A stretch of 64,000 nucleotides of DNA from Eleginops maclovinus (Eukaryota; Chordata; Actinopteri; Perciformes; Eleginopidae). A program made the position numbers and the translations under genes. The stretch lies in assembly GCF_036324505.1 (NCBI RefSeq), contig NC_086354.1, positions 1,754,725 to 1,818,724 of the forward strand, given 5' to 3'. The notes under the pieces were generated by a model, which had not been told where the DNA came from, searched no databases, and saw nothing but the letters and a program-made list of their open reading frames with translations. Within the stretch, counting starts at the first letter, position 1. Each line of letters starts with the position of its first letter. This document shows, in pieces, positions 20,668-31,900 of the stretch.

Positions 20668-22503
20668 CAGTGGTTCCCAAACTTTTTCTGCTGGGACCCC
20701 CTTTAAGACCTAAACATATTTTGGAGCCCCCCCTAAACACCGAAACTTTTAGTTTCTTGAAAATGTATTTTGAAATTCACGCAAACAGTACAAATAAACA
20801 ATAAGGGCATAATCACCATTACAAGACACTTCAAAATAACATTTATTCATGTGTTTTGTGCAACAGCACTGTTTTAACAACTTTGCAACTGCAACTTCTC
20901 TTCTTGAGTGACAAAATAACAAAAAAAGTAACTTACATTTACTTTTAAATTGTACAACTTTGAACCTATTTCATCTTTTTAACATCTGCACTGAATTTGA
21001 AAAAATACCCCAGATTTGTTTTTTCATAAAATATTTCATACATCTCAGTGACTAGTGTGGGCTTGCTTTGAACTGCAGATCTTTTCAAATCGTGGTGGCA
21101 ACTGTGAGATGGCCACCCTCAGTTCATTCTCAATGTCCAGCTTTGACCTGTATTTGGTCTTTATGGAGGCCACTGCAGAAAAGCCCACCTCACAAAGATA
21201 AGACGTGGCAAAAGGGAGTAATACTGCCATTGCCTTTCCACCCAATAGTGGGTAGTCCTCCTCCACCCCAATCCAAAATGCAGTCAGTAACTTGGCCTGA
21301 AACTGCAGTTTCAGTGTGGAGTCTGATGTGATATCAATGAACTGCTCCTCTTCAGCAGTGCTGAAGTCAGTAGGTGCGGCTGCAGTGAAGGGGTCTAGGA
21401 TCCAGTCATATTGTGCTGAATCCTTCACTGAAAAATACCTCTGAAAATGTTGTAGGGCAGAGATGTGTGCTCTCATACAAGGCACGATTGTGTTCTGAAT
21501 GTTGTTGGATTCAAGAAAAGCATGAAGGTTCTGAAATGAGTCTATGTTTCCCTCCCCAATTTTCCGCTCCCACATTTCCAATTTCCTTGAAAATGATTTT
21601 ATTTTATCTGCAAGATGCGGAAGGTGGGTGTTGGTTCCTTGCATCTGCAGATTTAGTTCATTTAATTTCTGGAACATGTCACTGAGGTAGGCAACTTTCG
21701 TAAGAAAATTTTCATCACTGTAATTAACCGCGAGGTCATGACCCTCCTCCTCCAAAAAAATCTGAATTTCCTCCCGCAGCTCAAATACCCTGGACAGAAC
21801 CTTCCCACGTGACAACCATCGCGCTTCGCTGTGAAACAAAACAGCTGTGTGATTGGATCCCATTTCCTCGCATAGCGCAGAGAAAAGTCGGGCCTTAACA
21901 GGGCGCGTTTTGATGTAGTTCACTGTGGCAATGACGTCCGTCATCACCTCGTTCAATTCGGGACTCAGCTGTTTAGAAGCCAACGCTTCTCGATGGATCA
22001 TACAGTGAGTCCAATGAACGTTGGGCGACACACGCTTTATGAGCGCTTGGAGCCCAGCCCGTTGTGCTTCCCAGCCATTGCCTGAGCCCCATCTGTACAC
22101 ACCCCAACACAACCCTCCCACTTCAGATTGGCCTCTTGCAAGTGCAAAAGATAAATAAAATAGTGAAAAAGAGAGAAGAATATTTACAATATCAACAATA
22201 CAGATTTGAGGATGTGAAATATATACATATGTGGAATACATTGAAAGTATTTAAATACTTTACACTGTTGAATGAGGAGGTATGGACAGATGCATATATT
22301 ATGTATAACAGATGTGTATGGCAGATATGTATAATATATAGATATGTGTACTATAAACAGATATGTATGGCAGATGTGTATAATATATATATATATATAT
22401 ATGTATGTGTGTACTATAAACAGATGTGAGTAGACATTCACACAGCTCAGGAGTTCAGCAGTCTTATAGCCTGTGGTATAAAACTGTCTCTTGGGAACCA
22501 CTG
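20668..22503 (-). mobile_element. Chimeric, deleted ZBED5-like hAT
   Basis: 1,836 bp flanked by the 8-bp repeat GATTAATC (20660-20667 and 22504-22511). Left end CAGTGGTTCCCAAAC; right end TGGGAACCACTG. Bases 20668-22145 are hAT sequence with the C-terminal half of a transposase on the minus strand. About 22150-22490 are unrelated: GAGTTCAGCAGTCTTATAGC and neighbouring AT-rich words resemble the 3' region of fish CR1/L2-type LINEs, and they run to within about 12-15 bp of the terminus. Because the target duplication brackets the whole chimera, it moved as one unit. Confidence 0.85.
21045..22145 (-). pseudogene. ZBED5-like hAT transposase, C-terminal half
   Basis: The ORF encodes HCMIHREALASK, FHSEARWLSRGKVLSR and CEVGFSAVASIKTKYRS, ending in SSKQAHTSH. 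It is close to the intact transposase at 60466-62358, which carries matching HCIIHREALASK and SRKQAHPSH motifs. Upstream, the catalytic GVCTDGAQAMAG segment is in another frame; a GGGCTGGGCT duplication of 5 bp explains the shift. Everything N-terminal to that (BED finger, first catalytic Asp) is missing, replaced by foreign sequence. The ORF's first 60 or so codons are not transposase. Confidence 0.85.
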
Positions 22504-24023
22504 GATTAATCGATTGGTTACAGGGAAATAGCAGTGGTTCTGATAGTCTTCTGAGGTTTCCAGCGGCTCTTTTGATCCTGTTTGGCTGTTCACCACAAAG
22601 TCCTGCAGGTGGTGGGGCTGTTTTTTTCTCCTTACCTGTGGGCGCTGCAGGTCAATGCCAACTGTCTCACACATATCACTGGCACACTCCCAGATTTCAG
22701 TCCATGTTTCAGCATTGCGTTTGTCATTGAGGGTATCAACAACTGCAAAGACCAGATCAATGGCAGATGCCAGCTCCAAATCTGTGGCCTGTAGATGATC
22801 AGATAAGTTCTTTGTGAGCTTGAATATGCTCTCCAGCATACAGATGTGCACAACAAATTGTGCATCAATCAGTCCAATCAGTGATCTTGCTTCAGTATAT
22901 GAGCATTCGTCTGGTTGCTCACATCCACAAGAGTTGCTAAGAGAGCGAGGAGAGTTCTTTTTATTGCCCACAGTGTAGAATATTGGCAGGCCCACCTGGT
23001 ATCTGATAGTCTTTTCAATTCCACTGTGCGTTTGGTGGGCTCAAGTTCTTGTTGCTTCTCCATGAACACCTTGTGAGTCACTGTCCCAGAAAAGAAGTTG
23101 TACAACATCTTGACCGTTGCAAAGCATTCTGCAACTGGTTTCACATTATGTACACAGTCAACTAAAACCAAGTTTAATCTGTGTGCATAGCAATGGATGT
23201 AAAGCGCATGTGGCACTTCTTGGCGAAACTGTTCCTGGACACCATTGTTGCACCCGGACATGACAGAGGCCCCATCATAGCACTGTGCAATGCATGCATG
23301 TTTGTCTATGCTACACTTAGCCAGTGTTTGTTTAACTGATTTGTGTAAAGACTCTGCATCCAGGCCCTCTGCAGAAATAAAGTCCAGAAACTCTTCATGA
23401 ATCATATCATTGTTTAGATATAGCAGAGCAACAGATATCTGCTCTTTTTTGCTCACAGCCTTTGTTTCATCCACCATTAAAGCAAAATGCTCTCCCAGCT
23501 TAACCTCGTTGCTCACTTGTTCCCTCACCATGCTGGCCATAACATCAATCAGCTCATCCTGGATATCATGATGCACATATTTGGCATTCCCAGGTCCACT
23601 GGACAATTTCTTTGAGACAATGGTGTCAAACTTTCCCAGCAGATTGAACAGTTCAATAAAATTATCTCTGTTTGTGGACTGCTGATCTTCCCTGTGCCCT
23701 CTCTGTGCAATTGTTTGACAAGCAGTAAACCGCAGTGATTCTATGACTGCTCTCATGTACTGCCTGTTTTTCTTGTACTGTTTTCTCAGGTCCAGCATCA
23801 AGCTTAGTCATAATCCTTGAACCATTTTTCATCCTTGCCTTAAACTCACACCAGCCTTCCATTGCTAGTTTATGAGAAACACTTGCATGGTGTTGTGTTA
23901 GTTTCTCACCTCCTTTCCTCCAGTTTCTGAAGCCAGCGTGAGTGAAGCTCTTTTCTGAGTGACCAGATGTCTGAGCATGGTGGGGAAAATGCCGACAGGC
24001 AAAACAGAAAGCAGCATCAACTG
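22504..24023 (-). pseudogene. ZMYM1-like hAT transposase, central piece (two frameshifts)
   Basis: Minus-strand reading gives, in order, CFACRHFPHHAQTSGHSEKS (end of a TTF-type zinc finger, near 23940-24023), a Lys/Arg-rich linker, then FALMVDETKAVSKKEQ (catalytic Asp), QCYDGASVMSG (second Asp), HCYAHRLNLVLVDC and RLSDTRWACQ. The frame shifts once near 23790 (KLDAG versus MLDLRK) and once near 22900 (between NQTNAHI and YTEARSLIGLIDAQF). This is the DUF4371/hAT family shared with ZMYM1. The two small shifts show that it was dead or dying independently of the insertions. Confidence 0.85.
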
Positions 24024-24568
24024 CATACCTGCAAACTCAGAAGGGCTGAAAGAGGTGACAAACTAAACCCCCCCCCCCCCCAGCCTTTGTACACGTTGCC
24101 TAGCAACGCCGCGCATGCGCATTATATCCTGCTCCGCTCCGAGTTATAGTAGTAGGCTATTCATGGGAAACACATGAACAGCACGTTAAGATCTCGGCCA
24201 AGTCGTAATTAAAAGCAGTTCTTCATTATTTAAGTTAAGCGGCGGTAACGCCAGTGTTAAACAAGGTGTTAAACACGCAAATGCCGGTTGGTGTGCGTAC
24301 GTTACTGAGTGTTTATCGGTCCATGGCCGTAATGAACGTGTCGCATTGGTCCATATGTAATGCGCACGTTCTGTTGTTCCCATTGGCATAGAGCTATTGA
24401 ACATTAACTTTAACAAAGGATACGGATAACATTTAGCCCACGGCAGTTTTGTCCCCCCCCCCCCCCCCCCTAAAAAAAAACTCTTCGGATCTACACGATT
24501 CACGTCAATGACATATTTTAAGTTGAAAACGGCGAATTTCGCCGAAAGGTGACTAGTTTGCAGGTATG
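24024..24568. mobile_element. MITE with CATACCTGCAAACT ends and 6-bp duplication
   Basis: 545 bp with perfect terminal inverted repeats CATACCTGCAAACT (24024-24037) and AGTTTGCAGGTATG (24555-24568), flanked by the direct repeat CAACTG (24018-24023 and 24569-24574). It contains runs of C at 24066-24080 and about 24453-24471 and no ORF. Removal restores the hAT frame around it (EYSV|S|VDAAFCF). Confidence 0.85.
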
Positions 24569-24881
24569 CAACTGACACCGAGTATTCCAGCCACGCGTAT
24601 TGTTTAAACCACGACTGGCAAAAACTTCTTAAAGTTAGCTGGGAGCAAATTGCCCGACGCGGGTAGGACTTCAGCTGAGGCTGCCTCTGTCCCTCTGCTG
24701 GGTCTTGGCTTAAATCCACAGGGCCAGGTTTCCCGCGACCCAAGATTGGAGCTACGGCTGTCGGTGAAGCTCTCCCTTCACGCCCCGAATCTTGCCCGAC
24801 ATTTTCGGGGATGTTATCGGCCTCCGTCCTCCTCCATCGTACTGTGCATCCGCAAATCACCGCCGCCGCCACCACCATCAT
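24569..24881 (-). pseudogene. ZMYM1-like hAT transposase, N-terminal piece
   Basis: Minus-strand ORF from an ATG at 24879-24881. It encodes a variable N terminus, then QPQLKSYPRRAICSQ and FCQSWFKQYAWLEYS, the standard entry into the TTF-type zinc finger of ZMYM1-like hAT transposases. The finger's cysteines follow on the other side of the MITE (near 24000). The start codon is plausible but the first 30 or so residues are low-complexity. Confidence 0.75.
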
Positions 24882-26401
24882 CCACTCTCATCCGCTTTCT
24901 GGAAATTAACGTTACAAAACGGTCCATTTTGCTCTGTCACTCGCTAATCTGCTCTGTCGTTAACTAGCCGCTATGCATCAACCGCCGCCAACATGAACAT
25001 CAAACGCACGTCTGCGTGCCGTTTGCGTGCAAACTGCCAATCAAATCGCACTACACATCCTAACCCTTGTTACCATAGATACTAAAAAGATGTTGCTGTT
25101 TAATCAATCAACCTTACATATTTCAGTAGCAGTGGATGTCGAGATTACGATTGGCACCTTGTTCGGATGTGAATGGAAATATGTTTTCCGTTGTTTTCGT
25201 TGTGTTGATAGAGGGTGATATTGGCAGATAGGTAAAGTCCCCTTGTCCCGCCCTAACCGCTCCATTCAGCTGTAGAATGACACAAATCCTCCTCGCGAAA
25301 TTGAATTTGTTCAGTTTGTTCCATAACGGTTTATATGCACAGAAATAAACTGCCGTCTAGCACACTTAATTTCACTGTAGGGATGTAATTTTTTGCACAG
25401 AGATAATTTAAATATCACTTTGGGGTGGGAGCTTAACGTTGTTCAAAATCTGTCATCCTGTTTGGTAGAAAAATTCATATTAAGTATGGCGGAATTAGGG
25501 GACTTAGCGATATATAGTGCTAGCACTACATGTTGACGCAAGATAATGAGTTGTTTCTAGACTGGGATAAGTGCTAAACATGGGGCTAATGTGCTACGGA
25601 ATCAGCCCCTGGACATGTCGGTCCATTCTACCACTATAGCAGCTAGATTACAAACACTTCAGTCGCCTCGACGAATGAAAACAAGCATTAACTCAATTTA
25701 CATTGTTTTCATGCCCCTTGAGATCAGTGGTCGCAGCGGTCTTCCAGTTGTAGCTATAGTAATCTGTTGAGCAAAGATTTAACATTAAAAAATCAAACCA
25801 AAAAAATAAAAACCCATCCATCATTCAAAAAAAATAAAATGTCGTCCGATTGTTTTTGTTGCATTCTGTCGACACCGTTTGTTAAGTCTAACATTAATAA
25901 TCATAATCAGTAATCATCATTGGTCAAAAAATAAGTCTTAGGACTCTGATAAAGCTAGCACTAATGTTAGCAGTTAACTGTAGCCGCTAATACGGCTCCT
26001 AAAAATATGTTTTCTTTGAAATATCACTTCTACTCTATAGGTAATCACACACTGCAACCATTGTACAACAATTCGTAGTCACGGTTTGTGAAAACGTACC
26101 TTTCTTTGATGACATAATCCGTAAAATTAGTTGCGTGAGACGGGAGAGATTCAGCATGCTTCCATCTCGACACATGCTGATGTGAAAAAGGAAGAGAAGA
26201 TGGAATGTGGCTCGTTTTTTCGCTCCTGCAGAGAGTGTGACATGTCAAGTATCATATCAAGTGATCCTGACCAATCAAGCCATTTTTCATGACATTGCAG
26301 TACGTTGTCATGTGCGCTCTCATCAGTGTGTTATCATTGCAGTTTTTATACAGACACAATAATTTTACTGTATCAAATTAACTTCTCTGTTCTTGATTAC
26401 A
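24882..26401. other. Non-coding stretch right of the ZMYM1-like hAT
   Basis: Probably the 5' leader of the ZMYM1-like hAT, then sequence of the outer element. No TIR partner for the CAGGGGCGGCT end at 9919 was found. AGCCCCTG at 25606-25613 shares only seven bases and its flank does not duplicate the left flank. No ORF of interest. Confidence 0.4.
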
Positions 26402-28094
26402 GAATGTATAGTATTGTGGAGTTTTTGGGAGAGAAGTCTGTTGGTATTGTGGCCAGTAATGCATAAAAAAAGAGGGAGATACGCTAAAAACCTTTATGTC
26501 AATCATGTCACAAATTCTATGCAAGTTCTGCAAAACACCAATGCTGTTGTGACGTTTTTTGTTTTGTATTTGTTTTCCATTTCAGAAGACATGCAGCTAC
26601 TGGCCACTCAACAACCACACACAGAGGCCAAAACATGGCTAAAAAGGCAAATAAGAATTTTTTTCCACAACAGGTGTGTTAATGGGCGGCAATAACAAGT
26701 GGTGATGTACACAAAAAGCAACACATTTAGAGTTGTAATTTCTGAAAGAGTGTAATTTCTAGCTGAAAATTCCCACAAATTGTTTTGGTCAACCTTACTT
26801 TGTTTAGATGACTGGGATCAGGCTGTCAGGAGGAACAGGAGGGCGGAAACAAAGTCCTGTGTGGAGACAGGAAAGGAGGACAAAGGGAGGCGCATCATTG
26901 TGATGCCAACAATTTTAAACCTTTTATAAACATGTAACACTGTTGTTTACGTTCGGCTCATATGATTCTGTTCCGTTGAAAATAAAACACCAAGAGGAAG
27001 AGAAAAGAAACAGAAGACAAAAAAGCCAGGACAAGTTCCGCATTTGAAGACTTCCCTTCCTCCTCCACCCCAGACAGAACCCCCCACTTAGACCATGGTG
27101 GTTCAATCTCTACTGGTGACGGTAAAGTGGCGGGTGGAGAGGGTGGTTAAACGCACTCTTATGCACAGGTTATAAGAGTTATCTGTCTATACTAACACAA
27201 CACTTTATGCTTTTTACACACTACTCAGGTGACCGAAGAGAAACAATGCCCATCTGGGCAAAGAATATCAACGGTAATACATGTTACGTAGTTCAAAATT
27301 GTGACTTGTCTTGTAAAAACACTGTGTATGCAAATGACACCAACTTCTACTAAAAACACTCCTCTCTTCTCAACTTACATTTTTTACAGCAACATTGCAG
27401 GTTCTGCTCAGAAAGGTGGAAACTATTGAGCAGAACTGGAACTGGAAGAACTCGAGGAGCACCTTAAAAATAGAGATCTTGCCAAAAAAATAGTAATACA
27501 AATAAAATAATACAAATAATAGCGAAGTGACTTTAGGCTAAAGTGTACACATGCCACCAAGAGTGCTACATGGCCCTGTCATGAAGCTTTTTTCATCGGT
27601 AGTTCCCTGTTGGTGGGTGACGCTACCCACCCCCCCCCAAAAAAAAACTACCACCACAATACTTGCCTTAACCATGGTTGTTTGCTTTCCTTAGTCCCCA
27701 TCTGAGCCTAGTCGGTGGGTCCAATCCCGGGGAGTTTGTGTGGAGCAGCTACAGCCTTCGAGGAAAGAAGTCCAAATATGTGCAAACAAATCTATTTTGC
27801 TGTTTCAGCTATTAATCTACACTTTTAAGAAAAAGTGAGAATTTGCCCCTGAGTGTTGGTGACACGCCCATTTTTGGGCCTGTGATTCATGGACTTATAT
27901 GCTTTCAGAAAAATATAGTATCTGTAAGCGTTTACCTGAAACTAACATCACAAATTGAATCTAATGATCACGGATTCAATCTAATTACAGAGGCTATCAT
28001 GAAATGGAAGCCGGGGCTGGAAGAGAAGGATGTGGGGCGGCTGATAGCAAAATTCTTAAAACATTCCCCCTCAGCCCACTCCAAAAGTTTGAAG
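26402..28094 (+). pseudogene. Decayed spliced gene, DUF4806-like (transposon-associated)
   Basis: A series of plus-strand exon-like blocks, each after a good acceptor: GATTACAG|(26403) with MYSIVEFLGEKSVGIVASN; TTTCAG|(26586) with TCSYWPLNNHTQRPKHG then a stop; TTTAG|(about 26806) with DWDQAVRRNRRAETKSC; CTCAG|(27228) up to ACG|GTAATA; TTTTACAG|(27390) with ATLQVLLRKVETIEQN; and a block ending AAG|GTGAGT (28094) with EKDVGRLIAKFLKHSPSAHS. The first blocks follow the pattern of fish DUF4806 proteins: a short beta-rich N-terminal domain with V-E-F and C-x-W-P motifs, then a D..DQA.. helix and a predicted coiled coil. In-frame stops show decay. The function of the family is unknown to me. Confidence 0.35.
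26634..26782. repeat. Right arm of the 148-bp inverted repeat
   Basis: Reverse complement of 7175-7322 (see there). It starts inside the second exon-like block of the decayed gene and ends in TGAAAATTCCCAC. Confidence 0.85.
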
Positions 28095-29149
28095 GTGAGT
28101 TGAAACGAGAGAGGCATATGCAATCCCTCCAGCAGATCAATTATACGAACATGCCGACTGACTATTAGGGAACAATTTTCATATTTTTTTACACCAACAC
28201 AAAATGATGCAGATCCATGCCCTACTTTTTAAGCTTATTCACAAGAGTTACACCTCGTCTTCAAGCCAATTTTGGCCAGCAAGGCTAACCCTTGTGACGC
28301 TTGCAACAGCACCACCGTTTCCATACCAACACTATTGTTACACTGCTTGTTTTAACTAGCGAGCCGGCTAATAGTTAGCCAGTCAACCAATGAAGCTTAT
28401 AGCCAAAGACGCATGAAATTATGTTTGGTATTGTGATTTTAAGTGAGATAACAAATTCACTAACAAATCTCCGTTGCAATACTTGTTGCTTTATGTTTGG
28501 TTTAATCCAGGTTTAGTGTTTTTTGGCTGATGAAATTAACATCACATTAACTATTTTCATTTGGTTCGCTTAACTATTAAATCCCGAACAGGTCTACTTG
28601 GCAACTAAATATTCTAGAGGTAGTTGACAGACAGCTGGCCAAAAAATACTGCCGGGTTAATAAATGGATAAACTATCTAAATGCTAAAAAGTTAAACTTA
28701 AATAACTTATGGGCTAGGAATAAGAAATAGGTTACAACTAATAAATAAGATGCCAACCAGTCACAGTGAAGAACAAACCTGGATGCACTCAACAATGTCG
28801 GGCCAGACACAAAGTCTGGCGTAACTTCAGCTATTGGCATAACCCTATTTAAGTTTTGACTAAATGTAAAATGACATTTGACAGAATGTAAAATGAATAT
28901 AAATGTATTCACCTGTTCTCTTCTCTTTGGTCTTCACAGGGTCGGCTGGAACGGCAGGTGGAAGATCCCCAAAATTGAAATTCCCAATAGTTTTGAAATA
29001 AAACTATAATAAATTGATATGTGTTAGTGCTGTCTTTTCTTTTGAATAGGCTTGGGGTCAACATTAGCTACAGCACCCACCCAAAATGCAGGTAAAATAT
29101 GAATGTGATACTAGATTTTGGGGGTTCTAGGGCAAATGAGGACTGCACC
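28095..29149. other. Non-coding AT-rich stretch
   Basis: Likely intron and 3' part of the decayed gene and outer element. A small open stretch with CACAG|GGTCGGCTGG at about 28938 could be another exon edge. Nothing recognisable. Confidence 0.35.
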
Positions 29150-29395
29150 AAGCAGATCCGCCCTAATGGCGACATTATGGCAACATTTCTCAAGATGGTT
29201 GCTACAATGTCGCCAGTATGTTCTTTTGGTTGCCGCGATGTCGCCAGGACGTGGCGGTTACGGACGAGCAACGTCGCCAAGATATGTTGCGGCAACGTTA
29301 TCGCGTCTTTCACCCGCACGTATTGGCAACGTTAGAAGTTACGTGGCGGCAACGTATGTTTGGTCATAAAGTTACGAAAGCGCAACGTAACTGTT
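29150..29395. repeat. Degenerate GCAACGT/GCGAC word array at the right end
   Basis: Contains repeated GGCAACGTTA, GTCGCCA and TGTCGCCAGGACG words, the same vocabulary as the 6060-6475 minisatellite but inverted and less regular. It lies directly inside the inverted end at 29405-29450. Confidence 0.6.
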
Positions 29396-29450
29396 AGCTG
29401 GGGTAGATCGGGTAGGCTGGACCGAGCGGCCTACGAAATGAGACGGTCTA

Positions 29451-31610
29451 GTTTACGGAGCACCTCCTGTTTACGTCACGTGATACGAGCTGTTCTGTTG
29501 CGCTCCAGAAGCCTGATAGTAAATTATTTAACAAGCAAACTCAGCTGAAGAGGATCCAGACACTTTAGTTTTCCTTTTTTTTGTTGAACAATTTATTGGA
29601 GATTACTGCCAGCGATGAAATAAATAGAAAAAAGATTAAGCTGTTCCTTTGGCCTCCAGTAATGTTACATTAGTTAACAAGTAAATGATGTATATATAGC
29701 TGATGTCATTTAATCATTTCCTATTTAAAACAAGTCTTAATATTGCTGTAATAATACAAATATGTTTGTTTAATTAATCAACAAAAGCATCTTGCATAGA
29801 TTGATTCTTAACAATATTAGTTTTGTAATGTTATCTAGCTGTGGTTTGAAACTGTTTATATTCTCCTTATTCCCCTAAACCTATTAATATAATTAAAACT
29901 GAATTTAAGACTGTTTAATGACCTAGCGATACCCTATTATTCCACTGTTATACTTCATGTTGTAAATAACGGTTCAAACCAGAGTAAATGAAATAAACAA
30001 TGTATTTAACAATTACTATTCTTTTTTTTCATCTAATCTCAAAGTAGAGGTAAGAATATATCCATCATCCCTCTGCAGTTTCATGTCTTCTATTATGAGA
30101 ACTTCCATCACTAACACAGAGGAAATCCATCATGTCATTTAGCAGAAGTGTGTTTATCAAGTTTTTTATTTTTATTCACATTCATTAGTGGTTCTGCTTG
30201 CTGCTGCTTTTAAATCCACTCTGCTGCAGAGACCTGACCGCTATTTACTTTGAATAAACGTCACCAGTTTGCATGGCATCCTGGGATATGGTAGACCTCG
30301 GAGGATACATCAGATGTATCCGCGGAGGACAGGATTTAACTTGATAATAATATTGATTTATATTTATTCCGTTTTGGATGTGTACGAGTTTTGGCTTCAG
30401 GGTTTAGAGCACTGATTTATCTCTTCGTCTGCTCTCTGCTGCAGACAGCCGAGCTGTGCGCTGTCAGACCAGACCATTACCCGTTCTTGGACAGGGGAGA
30501 AACTAGTACCCCGTTGACACATAGACTGATCCTGTGTTTTATCCATGCCTGATTGGCTTAATGCTTTCGCGACTGCAACTGGTTTTTTCATTCAATTGAG
30601 GTGTTTTCTGAAGTATTTTAGCGGTCTAGTCCCTGAGTGGTAATCCTTCACATGGCCCAACCAGTTCATTAGCATTACAATAGGTACTCGTCATCAACAG
30701 TTCTCCCCCGAGTGAGAAGCTGGTGAAAAGCCAACGTTCTACTTAAAAAGCTAAACGTAGAATAACTGCTGTACTGTGTAAAAACACCACAACAAGATTC
30801 AATAAATTGTCCTGGATAATTAAGCAAACTATTGTAAAGGTATGAGCAGCAAAAACAAAGAAGTGTAAACATTTAGATTACTATTATTATAAATAATAAT
30901 AATTAATATACAAAGACTACATATTATTGAATTACAATTAAAATAATAGGATGAGATAAACTTTATTTAATCGCAAATCTGGATGTTTTATCGTTAAACT
31001 AAAAAACAAGGAATTTCACATCATTCGAAATTCAAAAGAGTAGAACATAAACATTATATAGAATGTGTGTAATAGTATACATTTTAAAAAGGGTAAAAGT
31101 AATGTGTTACATTTCCCTGTGAAAGTAAGGGATACAACATAGGCCCTATGTGATTAAATTCTGCTCAGCAAACACAACTGCAGAGCTGCAAACATTACTG
31201 AAGGGACAGTTCTGTTAGTCCAGGAAACAAACTGTGTGAATCAACTGTGTCAGGAATCGGGTAGGGAGAGAGCGTTCTAGCATGCTCTGTCTGTCTGTGT
31301 GTATATACACACACATATATATATCACCAGCCCAAGCAGTTTTTTTCTCATACTATAATAGCTACATTTAACGTTAATAGCAGCCGTATACCATACCGAC
31401 AGGAAGCCTGTGCTAGAGCAGAAAAACGTCTGAAGGATCGCTGTCCAACATGGACCAAAGTCAAGGACCTCAAGCAAGTTTTTTAATTTAATATTACTAT
31501 TAACGTTAACGTTACTTCCTTCAAATTAATTTGGGAGTCATATTTGCGGCACATCTATAATAATAATAATTGGCTTTCAGGGGTTGTATGGTAAGTGAAC
31601 ACTGTTGCTA
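29451..31610. other. Intron of the host gene, AT-rich
   Basis: No coding sequence seen. It holds a short palindrome at 30299-30325 (GGATACATC..GATGTATCC within CCTCGG/CGGAGG) with the look of a MITE hairpin, and many AT-rich words. Confidence 0.5.
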
Positions 31611-31738
31611 GTGTGGGATAAATCAATATATTGTGGAAGTGAAACTATTAATGGCATAATTCACTGTTTCCGGACGGACCAAAGCTCAAACTTCCGGTAG
31701 TACCGGATGTTATTGTTTTTAGCATGTAGCTAAAGGTC
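31611..31738 (+). repeat. LTR fragment (5' end), same family as 46023-46737
   Basis: Aligns with the first about 120 bp of the solo LTR: AATCAATATATT, ATAATTCACTGTTTC, GGACGGA, CTTCCGGTAGTA and GTTTTTAGCA in the same order. Truncated on the right by the next repeat. Confidence 0.65.
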
Positions 31739-31900
31739 TAGGCTGTATCCGAAATCACTCCCTACTCACTATATAGTGTACAACATTTTGTAGTGGTGTC
31801 CGAATGTTGAGTGTGTATTGATATTCACTATATAGTGCACTCACTGTTTCCCAAAATGCACCGTGAAATGTAGTGGGCAACCGATGGTCACTACCAAGCA
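31739..31900. mobile_element. MITE remnant with CACTATATAGTG palindromes
   Basis: Starts TAGGCTGTATCCGAAATCAC and contains CACTATATAGTG twice, a pattern of a common fish MITE type. The right terminus is not found. Confidence 0.45.

Larger units (their letters stand above)
9919..24881 (-). mobile_element. Broken ZMYM1-like (DUF4371) hAT element, heavily interrupted
   Basis: The likely 3' end is CAGGGGCGGCTCCAGAA at 9919, and the coding pieces run on the minus strand from 24881 down to 20159. The matching 5' terminal repeat was not found. Interruptions in order of position: minisatellite plus Tx1-type LINE (10262-20011), chimeric hAT (20668-22503) and MITE (24024-24568). Removing the last two at their target duplications restores the reading frame across each junction, which proves that the coding pieces belong to one gene. 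The extent 9919-20159 as part of the same element is inferred. Confidence 0.6.
5978..29450 (+). mobile_element. Possible giant composite element bounded by inverted ends
   Basis: Seen: the left end (about 5978-6045, TAGCCGTGTCTCAATTC...CCAGCCTACGCGGTC) is inverted relative to the right end, which reverse complements to TAGACCGTCTCATTTCGTAGG...CCAGCCTACCCGATC (29405-29450). Each end is followed inward by arrays of GCAACGT/GGCGAC words (6060-6475 and 29150-29395), and both arrays include a GGTCAT word. Further in, 7175-7322 is an inverted copy of 26634-26782. No other matching end was seen in the window to pair either terminus with a shorter element. Inference: one large element carrying the spliced gene at 26.4-28.1 kb and swollen by later insertions. 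No target duplication could be fixed, so two independent inverted copies remain possible. Confidence 0.35.

Noticed and set aside
24186..24568. Second half of the 231-codon minus-strand ORF (24881-24186) as part of the transposase
   Set aside because: Codons beyond 24569 are read through the CATACCTGC MITE; the true continuation is at 24023 downward.
25606..25613. AGCCCCTG as the missing end of the ZMYM1-like hAT
   Set aside because: Only seven terminal bases agree with CAGGGGC at 9919, and the flanking bases (GACATGTC versus ATGTCGCG) do not form a target duplication.
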